This document shows positions 63,401-64,000 of a stretch of 64,000 nucleotides of DNA, piece after piece (within the stretch, counting starts at the first letter, position 1; each line of letters begins with the position of its first letter). Below the pieces are notes generated by a model that was not told the DNA's origin, did no database searches, and saw nothing but the letters and a program-made list of their open reading frames with translations. Source of the DNA: Lottia gigantea (lineage: Eukaryota; Mollusca; Gastropoda; Lottiidae); assembly GCF_000327385.1 (NCBI RefSeq), contig NW_008710211.1, forward strand, positions 1,487,159 to 1,551,158, given 5' to 3'. The position numbers were made by a program, and so were the translations under genes.

Positions 63401-64000
63401 GAGTAGTATATCATATAAACTGATGATGATAATGTAAATTGTTGAAACGTCGTGTATAATAAAACTCAGGAGTAGTATACCATATAAACTGATGATAACA
63501 ATGTAAATTGTAGAAACATTGTGTGCTATAAAACTCAGGAGTAGTATATCATATAAACTGATGATGATAATGTAAATTGTTGAAACATTGTGTACAATAA
63601 AACTAAGGAATAGTATAATATAAAATTGTGTTCCGTTATTTAATGTGATCTCTTAATGTTGCATAAGAATAAATCATATGAACACAATGATAATCTGTTT
63701 CATATATAAATTTTTTGCAGATTTTCACAGGATGTGCATATAATGTATCTTGTTTTGAGGGGATTTCAGACTTAAAACTCATTGTTCATAATTGTTTGAA
63801 AATAGACGATTCTCCATTTTGCAAATTACTAAACTATTCAATTACTTTTTAAGTGGGGTTATGTGGTAAAATTTATATGAATATTGTTTTTTTAGAGACT
63901 TACCCTGGCAACAGATTCAAAATGTTCATGACTTTTCTGTAGAGCTTTGGCACGTTGTAATGTTTTACCAATCGAGGTGTTTTTACGCAGAAATACATCA
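24305..64000 (-). CDS. trio: Trio/Kalirin (UNC-73) family Rho guanine nucleotide exchange factor, internal 24 exons
   Basis: This is a partial gene running from 64000 to 24305 on the minus strand; neither start nor stop codon is in the window. The 24 exons total 3214 bases. All introns are GT-AG and the phases match throughout, giving 1071 codons. Residue order by window numbering is spectrin-repeat region 1-658, a short charged linker 659-700, the first DH domain about 701-870, the first PH domain about 872-1005 and a Ser/Thr-rich tail to 1071. Order, spacing and wording match recalled human TRIO and KALRN closely, for example [16 protein letters not shown] in the DH and [20 protein letters not shown] at the DH-PH joint. 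In the family the first DH-PH exchanges nucleotide on Rac1 and RhoG, and the spectrin repeats scaffold partners in neurons and migrating cells. Invertebrates usually have a single gene, so I use trio; kalirin-like would be an equally fair name. Confidence 0.95.
24882..25033 (-). CDS. trio: trio exon 23 (PH1 C-terminal helix)
   Basis: The exon begins [20 protein letters not shown], the PH C-terminal helix with its conserved Trp (TRIO ASSIENKQDWIKHIREVIQE). Then [13 protein letters not shown] leads into the linker. It ends in phase 2. Acceptor TTTTTAG, donor GTATGT. Confidence 0.95.
25466..25567 (-). CDS. trio: trio exon 22 (PH1)
   Basis: Thirty-four codons: [20 protein letters not shown] then [14 protein letters not shown], matching TRIO TSELGVTEHVEGDPCKFALW and VGRTPTSDNKIVLK. 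Phase 0 to 0. Acceptor TGTTATAG, donor GTAGGT. Confidence 0.96.
25706..25993 (+). repeat. second copy of the GACGGACG interspersed repeat
   Basis: This shorter copy in intron 21 of trio lacks the segment around GAATATGTAAACACAAACC that the first copy has. It ends ATATACGTCCACATAGAGAG. Confidence 0.8.
26226..26486 (-). CDS. trio: trio exon 21 (DH1 end, PH1 start)
   Basis: Eighty-seven codons begin [20 protein letters not shown], the DH-PH joint. The PH strands follow with [38 protein letters not shown] and KYVFKFKLM. The match to TRIO (ILQESFQVWDPKTLIRKGRE) is very strong. Phase 0 to 0; acceptor GTGCAG, donor GTAAGT. Confidence 0.97.
26996..27130 (-). CDS. trio: trio exon 20 (DH1, conserved region 3)
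   Basis: Forty-five codons beginning [20 protein letters not shown] and continuing [20 protein letters not shown]. This is the helix of the DH domain that binds the switch regions of the GTPase, and it is nearly identical to TRIO. Phase 0 to 0. Nothing in the catalytic helix suggests loss of function. Confidence 0.97.
27416..27505 (-). CDS. trio: trio exon 19 (DH1)
   Basis: Thirty codons: [20 protein letters not shown] and then AGNFFE, matching [24 protein letters not shown] and AGSYFDE. Phase 0 to 0. Acceptor CTTTTAG, donor GTAAGA. Confidence 0.95.
27656..27725 (-). CDS. trio: trio exon 18 (DH1)
   Basis: Twenty-three codons: [20 protein letters not shown] then VTW, almost the same as [24 protein letters not shown]. 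One base completes the split Lys codon and it ends in phase 0. Confidence 0.95.
27809..27992 (+). mobile_element. TTAA MITE, internally deleted form
   Basis: It keeps the left part (TTTTAGTGTCAAATTAAGCA through ATGTACATATATGTACTGGA). It then jumps straight to the right terminal AATAAGGAAACCCATCTTTA; the middle of the long form is missing. It lies in intron 17. Confidence 0.8.
28212..28321 (-). CDS. trio: trio exon 17 (DH1)
   Basis: The exon encodes [20 protein letters not shown], then [13 protein letters not shown], matching TRIO [20 protein letters not shown] and IFGNMQEIYEFHN. It ends in phase 2; the donor GTAAGT splits a Lys codon. Confidence 0.95.
28375..28760. repeat. tandem duplication in intron 16
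   Basis: Two copies share AGAGGCACAAAAACTTAACT, then TTGGTTAGCCATTAAAATTG and TTTTAACCAAT. The second copy carries the hAT-like insert. Confidence 0.85.
28573..28693. mobile_element. hAT-like MITE with preserved empty site nearby
   Basis: A 121-base insert starting CAGTGGCAGAGCCAAAGG is flanked by perfect 8-bp copies of TTAAAATC (28565-28572 and 28694-28701). The uninterrupted version of the same local sequence (ACTTAAAATCATTAA) stands at 28406-28418 in a tandem duplicate. The inverted ends (AGNGGNNGAGCC) are imperfect. Confidence 0.85.
28903..28969 (-). CDS. trio: trio exon 16 (DH1, conserved region 1)
   Basis: The exon encodes [20 protein letters not shown]. This is conserved region 1 of the DH domain, with the Glu of QTE that contacts the GTPase in DH structures. 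It matches TRIO FIMAELIQTEKAYVRDLREC. It starts on the third base of the Glu codon and ends in phase 0. Confidence 0.95.
29576..29703 (-). CDS. trio: trio exon 15 (linker into DH1)
   Basis: A charged linker begins [19 protein letters not shown] and ends [13 protein letters not shown]. The EEKRKSARR motif directly precedes the DH domain in both TRIO and KALRN. The exon ends two bases into the Glu codon completed by exon 16. The Pro/Ser-rich first half is divergent and may be regulatory; that is inference. Confidence 0.93.
29960..30042 (+). repeat. dispersed repeat piece at the exon 14 donor
   Basis: ACCAAAATGTTGTTTTGGAT, CGGTTCAGATTGTTAGTACT and TGGTTTATTTAT match 60010-60085. The similarity runs to within a few bases of the exon 14 splice donor (exon begins 30045). 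Confidence 0.65.
30045..30230 (-). CDS. trio: trio exon 14 (last spectrin repeat, end)
   Basis: Sixty-two codons: [20 protein letters not shown], then [10 protein letters not shown] and [16 protein letters not shown], matching TRIO QTKERVKLLIQLADGF...VDKRYRDFSLRMEKYRTSLE. Phase 0 to 0. The donor GTATGG sits immediately beside a dispersed repeat copy that fills the start of the next intron. Confidence 0.95.
30772..30894 (-). CDS. trio: trio exon 13 (last spectrin repeat)
   Basis: Forty-one codons beginning [20 protein letters not shown] and ending [13 protein letters not shown], matching TRIO ALEWIHDNGEFYLSTHTSTG and LLKEHEEFQITAK. Phase 0 to 0. Acceptor TTTTTCAG, donor GTAAGT. Confidence 0.95.
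31208..31323 (-). CDS. trio: trio exon 12 (spectrin repeat)
   Basis: The exon encodes [20 protein letters not shown] and then [16 protein letters not shown], matching TRIO ILNELFQRENRVLHYWTMRK and LDQCQQYVVFERSAKQ. Two bases finish the Ala codon from exon 11 and it ends in phase 0. Acceptor TTTTTCAG, donor GTATGG. Confidence 0.95.
31539..31621. mobile_element. near-perfect palindrome (31-base arms, 21-base loop)
   Basis: The arms CGAAACGATCTTAGCGCTAG... (31539-31569) and its inverse (31591-31621) match at 30 of 31 positions. A related element at 50202-50283 has an additional outer arm CCACGTATTCT, and here the right flank still reads AGAATACGTGG, so the left outer arm has been lost. Confidence 0.9.
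31745..31856 (-). CDS. trio: trio exon 11 (spectrin repeat)
   Basis: The exon encodes [19 protein letters not shown] and then [10 protein letters not shown], matching TRIO ACTLARRNADVFLKYLHRN...APEQQVK. It starts in phase 0 and ends one base into an Ala codon. Acceptor TTTTTTAG, donor GTAAAT. Confidence 0.95.
32373..32519 (-). CDS. trio: trio exon 10 (spectrin repeat)
   Basis: Forty-nine codons: [19 protein letters not shown] near the start and [13 protein letters not shown] at the end, matching TRIO VCSVLESLEQEYKREEDWC and [13 protein letters not shown]. The acceptor is the less common AAAG rather than CAG or TAG; homology fixes the boundary there. Donor GTATGT. Confidence 0.95.
33085..33276 (-). 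CDS. trio: trio exon 9 (spectrin repeat)
   Basis: Sixty-four codons, phase 0 to 0. It begins [16 protein letters not shown] and ends [12 protein letters not shown], close to TRIO KTHQSALQVQQKAEAM...NASVAFYKTSEQ. Acceptor TTTCCAG, donor GTAAAA. Confidence 0.95.
33753..33872 (-). CDS. trio: trio exon 8 (spectrin repeat)
   Basis: Forty codons beginning [16 protein letters not shown] and ending [12 protein letters not shown], matching VLGWIRNGESMLNASL and REHEQFQLAIE of Kalirin. Phase 0 to 0. The small SLFHATSLQ insert of some Kalirin forms is not seen between this exon and exon 9. Confidence 0.95.
34148..34258 (+). mobile_element. one-armed fragment of the foldback family
   Basis: CTGATAAAGACGAAATTACC then TTTGTCGAAAC, and the arm GTAATTGATATCC..AAATTGTGTCCA, match the element at 7220. 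Only the right arm is complete. Confidence 0.6.
34315..34497 (-). CDS. trio: trio exon 7 (spectrin repeat)
   Basis: Sixty-one codons, phase 0 to 0. The run [20 protein letters not shown] followed by [16 protein letters not shown] matches Kalirin [20 protein letters not shown] and LEQCLQLRHLQAEVKQ. Acceptor ATGTATTAG, donor GTATGG. Confidence 0.95.
34876..35037 (-). CDS. trio: trio exon 6 (spectrin repeat)
   Basis: Fifty-four codons, phase 0 to 0. It begins [17 protein letters not shown] and ends [13 protein letters not shown], corresponding to Kalirin VTAELDAWNEDLL...TFEVIQQGQDLHQ. The acceptor follows CTTCCCAG and the donor is GTCAGT. Confidence 0.95.
35660..35775 (-). CDS. trio: trio exon 5 (spectrin repeat)
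   Basis: The exon encodes [16 protein letters not shown] and then [18 protein letters not shown], matching Kalirin VLQQLDDAQVQMEELF...IKLDIFLQLRIFEQ. Its first two bases complete a Gly codon and it ends in phase 0. Acceptor TTTTCAG, donor GTAAAT. Confidence 0.95.
36963..37320. mobile_element. foldback MITE with about 115-base arms
   Basis: The left arm (36963-37080) includes AGAGAATTGGAATATCAG and TTTTTGTGTTGATAAAAAT. The right arm (37205-37320) is its inverse, with TTTTTATCAACACAAAG and GGTATTCTAATTCTCT. The ends carry AGTAAAAAGTTT / AAACTTTTTACT. It lies in intron 4. Confidence 0.85.
37595..38168 (-). mobile_element. older SINE copy split by the 37703-38054 insertion
   Basis: The two parts, 37595-37702 and 38055-38168, together form a diverged minus-strand copy of the same SINE family. 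Similarity is weaker than in the inserted copy, so it is clearly older. The 3' pentamer tail is not visible. Confidence 0.8.
37703..38054 (+). mobile_element. full-length tRNA-derived SINE, nested in an older copy
   Basis: The element opens GGAGCCGCAGTGGCTCAG, whose GTGGCTCAGTGTG resembles a Pol III A box. About 40 bases on is a B box, GGTTCAATCCC. A shared body of about 250 bases follows, and the element ends in a pentamer tail of ATTTC units. It is flanked by a 12-bp target duplication, AAATGTGCATAG, at 37691-37702 and 38055-38066. The flanks are the two halves of an older SINE in the opposite orientation. Confidence 0.92.
38199..38257 (-). CDS. trio: trio exon 4 (short linker before the next spectrin repeat)
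   Basis: A 59-base exon encodes [20 protein letters not shown]. It completes the split Gly codon from exon 3 and donates one base to exon 5. It takes the place of the poorly conserved linker ending SSSISHIES in Kalirin. The acceptor TTTAACAG and donor GTAAGT are good. The reading frame is also open upstream into the intron for over 110 codons (see 38258-38571). Low conservation makes this the least homology-supported exon, but phase and position fit exactly. Confidence 0.8.
38258..38571 (-). CDS. possible alternative first exon of trio, contiguous with exon 4
   Basis: Directly upstream of the exon 4 acceptor the exon 4 frame stays open. An ATG at 38571-38569 lies in good context (A at -3, G at +4) and would add 104 codons that read straight into exon 4. 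The added peptide starts [16 protein letters not shown]. It has a hydrophobic stretch around [15 protein letters not shown] and MAVFLLKML that could be a membrane anchor. This is the longest uninterrupted reading frame in the window. Mammalian Kalirin has short forms from an internal promoter near the same place. The peptide matches no domain I recognise and could be chance, so this is inference. Confidence 0.3.
38665..38890. repeat. degenerate tandem repeat, about 55-60 bp
   Basis: CAAATTGTAAATTTTGTC with TTTCAGC or TTACAGC recurs three to four times upstream of the possible alternative first exon. Confidence 0.65.
39275..39605. repeat. 200-bp tandem duplication
   Basis: AATAAAAATACCCATA, TTGGCAAATAATCAACAAAA (or CTGGCAAATAATCAACAAAA) and AACGCTCAGGAGCAAATA (or AATGCTCAGGAGCAAATA) recur at about 195-base spacing. 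Confidence 0.8.
40007..40387 (-). mobile_element. TTAA MITE, long form, reverse orientation
   Basis: This matches 19860-20213 end to end on the other strand, with AAGGTTCCCTTATTTT at one end and AATAAGGAAACCCATCTTTA at the other. Two truncated copies follow directly. Confidence 0.85.
40430..40755 (-). mobile_element. two truncated, tandem TTAA MITE ends
   Basis: Segments 40430-40634 and 40633-40755 each repeat the terminal part of the element and end AATAAGGAAACCCATCTTTA. They look like a local tandem duplication of one end, not independent insertions. Confidence 0.8.
40947..41294. mobile_element. PIF/Harbinger-like MITE with TTA duplication
   Basis: The ends AGGTGCAGACGCAC and ATGTGCTCACACCT are inverted. 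The inner arms also pair (TCTTGGTCGGAAATTTTTGT against ACAAAAATCTCCGACCAAGA). The element is flanked by TTA at 40944-40946 and 41295-41297, the 3-bp TWA target of that superfamily. It has no transposase ORF. Confidence 0.8.
41668..43160. repeat. 47-bp minisatellite, about 32 units
   Basis: The unit is ATTCATTACTAGTACTTTAG then TACTTATTCTTACTGTAATA and TACCTTA or TATCTTA. Each unit contains the self-complementary AGTACTTTAGTACT. A few units are shortened (for example at 41700 and 42130). It lies in intron 3. Confidence 0.97.
43273..43425 (-). mobile_element. diverged SINE fragment
   Basis: The ATGAAATAAAATGG tail and ACACCATGCACTGTACAATG body match the SINE 3' half. The tRNA-like head is missing. 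Confidence 0.75.
44024..44190 (-). mobile_element. fragment of the second SINE-like family
   Basis: AAGGACAACAACTTGAGCTC and CAGCTGGATCGATTGGAATT parallel 57271-57385. A related piece at about 43950-44030 suggests partial duplication of the same segment. Confidence 0.5.
44738..44872 (+). mobile_element. diverged SINE fragment, plus strand
   Basis: AGATCCTTGACAGTTGGAAA, then TTGAAAAAGAGTAGGC and CTTTATTAGTCTAATTAGG, follow the plus-strand order of the SINE 3' part. Confidence 0.65.
45675..45718 (-). ncRNA. hammerhead-like core motif, best match
   Basis: On the minus strand CTGATGA (45710-45704) is followed by GGAT, loop TAGAT, ATCC and GAAAC (690-686). A six-base loop and GTA (679-677) come next. 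Stem II is a perfect four base pairs with G-C next to both boxes, as in hammerhead ribozymes. Helix I is weak. Confidence 0.4.
45953..46578. mobile_element. large inverted array, four units per arm
   Basis: Four units of about 76 bases (ACACAAGATATATAGATATA then CTACTTCTAGG, ending ACACATACAGGTAACAT) occupy 45953-46249. Four inverted units follow at 46277-46578, separated by about 27 bases. The whole could form a 300-base-pair cruciform. Arm ends begin with ACACAA like the other foldback elements. Confidence 0.9.
46803..47000 (-). mobile_element. SINE fragment
   Basis: It starts with AATGAATGGAGTTTTAGGTC. The body ATGCCATGCAGTGTGCAATG follows, and a short deletion is seen where the GTCGAGGGATCTTTAACG segment should be. 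The tRNA-like head is absent. Confidence 0.8.
47205..47400 (-). repeat. dispersed repeat family, copy with TAGCTGCTACCAATGTTTTG
   Basis: On the minus strand it reads AAAGTTCATTAGCTGCTACC then AATGTTTTGCCAATATG, later GGATTTCAGGTTACG and TTGGTACTTGATATATTTAT. Copies or pieces also lie at 6940-7090 (minus), 59950-60115 (plus), 16900-16990 (plus), 2480-2560 (plus) and 29960-30042 (plus). Class unknown. Confidence 0.75.
48225..48700. repeat. compound tandem repeat with GAAT tracts
   Basis: Units GACATGGTACTGGACAATCA then TTACTACAGGATG are separated by GAAT tracts of varying length, about eight times. Confidence 0.9.
49096..49492. repeat. 20-bp minisatellite, about 20 units
   Basis: TCTAACCGTTTACTAGAGCT and its variants (ACCAGAGCA, ACTAGAGTT) alternate without interruption. 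Confidence 0.97.
49577..49632. repeat. small palindrome CTGATTGGTCAATAA
   Basis: CTGATTGGTCAATAA and TTATTGACCAATCAG are inverted around about 26 bases. Related copies sit at 59828-59885 (palindrome) and half copies near 50441 and 28723. Confidence 0.8.
50202..50283. mobile_element. palindromic element, partial right arm
   Basis: The left arm CCACGTATTCTCGAAACAAT then CTTAGCGCTAGGATGTCCTA is intact. The right arm retains CTAGGACAGCCTA and CGTGG but lacks about 22 bases between them. Same family as 31539-31621. Confidence 0.85.
50790..51235. repeat. GGAT-rich compound tandem repeat
   Basis: GATGGATGG tracts alternate with GGGATAGAATTCAATGGATG and GGGATAGAATTCGATGGATG blocks at about 60-110 base spacing. 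Overlapping His/Pro/Ser-rich ORFs are artefacts. Confidence 0.9.
51325..51409. repeat. (GAAT)n microsatellite, about 21 units
   Basis: An uninterrupted tetranucleotide tract. Confidence 0.97.
53021..53380 (-). mobile_element. full-length tRNA-derived SINE
   Basis: It has pentamer tail GAAATGAAATGAATGG at the left, a complete body and a tRNA-like head ending GCCACAGGGGCTCCC. It is one of the best preserved minus-strand copies. No convincing target duplication was seen. Confidence 0.9.
54380..54425. repeat. 17-bp repeat, about three units
   Basis: GGGGTCAACTTCAACCA is repeated with one shortened copy. Confidence 0.8.
55900..56420. repeat. decayed 180-bp tandem duplication
   Basis: ACACACACAAATACAGC with ACATCCATAAATCAAAAGA recurs at about 56098 and 56280. 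A weaker third copy follows. Confidence 0.7.
56680..56880. repeat. degenerate GAAT repeat
   Basis: Short GAATGAATGAAT tracts are interspersed with AAAATAAT and GCAAATTTT pieces. Confidence 0.75.
57271..57526 (-). mobile_element. second tRNA-like SINE family
   Basis: On the minus strand it begins AAGCGCAGTCGGTTAGAGTG, an A-box-like head, with GGTTCAATTCTCGATGG as B-box-like sequence further in. The tail half is shared with 44024-44190 (for example AGCTGG and CTTGGC segments). It is a different family from the GGAGCCGC SINE. Confidence 0.6.
57645..57700 (+). repeat. tRNA-like relic with A and B boxes close together
   Basis: AGTAGCTCAGTCGGTAGAGG is followed after few bases by GGGTTCGAACCC. The boxes are too close for a tRNA, as if the anticodon arm had been deleted. 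Confidence 0.5.
58500..58620. repeat. 18-bp degenerate repeat (ATCAACAACTTATAAT)
   Basis: About seven units of ATCAACAACTTATAAT or GTCAACAAGTTATAAT in tandem. Confidence 0.8.
59828..59885. repeat. small palindrome CTGATTGG...CCAATCAG
   Basis: CTGATTGGCTTATAA and TATTGGCCAATCAG flank an AT-rich centre. Same family as 49577-49632. Confidence 0.7.
59950..60115 (+). repeat. dispersed repeat family, plus-strand copy
   Basis: TTCCTCATATGAAACGTTCA, CTAGCTGCTAATATTG and CGGTTCAGATCGTTAGCACT then TGGTTTATTTATA match the other copies. The longer ORF starting here is only repeat-derived. Confidence 0.75.
60675..60844 (-). CDS. trio: trio exon 3 (spectrin-repeat region)
   Basis: The exon begins [16 protein letters not shown] and ends [11 protein letters not shown], matching Kalirin LWTWMEDLQKEM...EGEDLIQQL. 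It starts in phase 0 and ends two bases into a Gly codon; the donor is GTGAGT. The 22.4-kb intron that follows is the longest traced in the window. Confidence 0.95.
61633..61824 (-). CDS. trio: trio exon 2 (spectrin-repeat region)
   Basis: This exon has 64 complete codons, phase 0 at both ends. It begins [20 protein letters not shown] and ends [10 protein letters not shown]. The ECDP motif and the long helical run match the [20 protein letters not shown] segment of Kalirin. The acceptor follows a TTTTCAG tract and the donor is GTAGGA. Confidence 0.95.
61872..62025 (+). repeat. interspersed repeat shared with 16455
   Basis: GACAGGTTCACCATCAGTTT, ATACCTTAGTCTCAGAAAC and TGCTCACCGTCAAAATTTGA match the copy at 16455. 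It lies in intron 1. Confidence 0.75.
62174..62346. mobile_element. PIF/Harbinger-like MITE with TAA duplication
   Basis: The inverted ends are AGTGGCCCTCACACCATA and AGGGGCCCTCACACCATA, with the arms continuing through TTACCAGTTGCATATG. The flanking TAA at 62171-62173 and 62347-62349 is a 3-bp TWA duplication. It is 173 bases long, in intron 1. Confidence 0.85.
62907..63637. mobile_element. foldback element with nine tandem 70-bp monomers
   Basis: The outer ends AACAGAACACAATTTTAT and ATAAAATTGTGTTCCGTT are inverted. The left arm holds one inverted unit and the right holds about nine direct units of about 70 bases. Each unit has CTGATGATGATAATGTAA, then ATTGTTGAAACATTGTG and CAGGAGTAGTATAC. 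GATAAT/ATTGTT can pair between the CTGATGA and GAAAC boxes. It lies in intron 1 of trio. Confidence 0.88.
63904..64000 (-). CDS. trio: trio exon 1 (partial, spectrin-repeat region)
   Basis: The exon runs off the window edge. After one leading base it encodes 32 residues starting [12 protein letters not shown] and containing [14 protein letters not shown]. This aligns with the FL-KHT-GK-L-ALQK-H--FE-VA stretch of Kalirin. The donor is a consensus GTAAGT directly after GCCAGG, and the exon ends in phase 0. Confidence 0.9.

Overview
The window is AT-rich animal genomic DNA dominated by one large, intron-rich gene on the minus strand: the orthologue of Trio/Kalirin (UNC-73 family), a multidomain Rho-family guanine nucleotide exchange factor. 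I traced 24 consecutive internal exons from 64000 down to 24305. All have GT-AG borders. Their phases agree at every junction, giving 1071 codons without a stop. They cover much of the spectrin-repeat region, the first DH domain (exons 16-20), the first PH domain (exons 21-23) and the start of the following Ser/Thr-rich linker. The N-terminal Sec14 domain and early spectrin repeats lie beyond 64000. The SH3, second DH-PH and any kinase part should lie downstream, below the window or in unrecognised exons within 1-24304. The organism is an invertebrate, most likely a mollusc (perhaps a gastropod). This rests on the single Trio-type gene and on the style of the repeats, so the species is inference.

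Layout. 1-24304: repeat-rich DNA downstream of exon 24. It holds a nucleosome-length satellite (8846-9720), a satellite of tRNA A-box-like monomers (20560-21760), a 33-bp minisatellite next to exon 24 (23270-24095), several SINEs, foldback elements and one weak exon candidate (15742-15873). 24305-35775: a compact cluster of exons 5-24 with introns mostly of 150-660 bases, some carrying MITEs. 35776-38198: intron 4 with a foldback element and a nested SINE pair. 38199-38257: exon 4, preceded by an unusually long in-frame ORF that may be an alternative first exon. 38258-60674: a 22.4-kb intron filled with minisatellites and mobile elements. 60675-64000: exons 3, 2 and 1 with two introns.

Repeats. 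A tRNA-derived SINE family of about 350 bases is present in at least 13 full or partial copies. Some are 5'-truncated with clear 11-15 bp target duplications, the mark of LINE-driven insertion. DNA-transposon relics include PIF/Harbinger-like MITEs with 3-bp TWA duplications, hAT-like MITEs with 8-bp duplications (one with its empty site preserved next door), a TTAA-flanked MITE family with deletion derivatives, and several near-perfect palindromes. A set of foldback elements shares a layout of inverted arms around tandem monomers; several of them carry a CTGATGA-stem-GAAAC motif that resembles a hammerhead ribozyme core. The two best matches lie outside the arrays (10245-10276 plus strand, 45677-45710 minus strand).

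The main gene's product would be a cytoplasmic, membrane-associated GEF. Spectrin repeats act as scaffold, and the first DH-PH activates Rac1/RhoG-type GTPases in axon guidance and cell migration. Most short ORFs elsewhere are products of repeats and are not annotated as genes.
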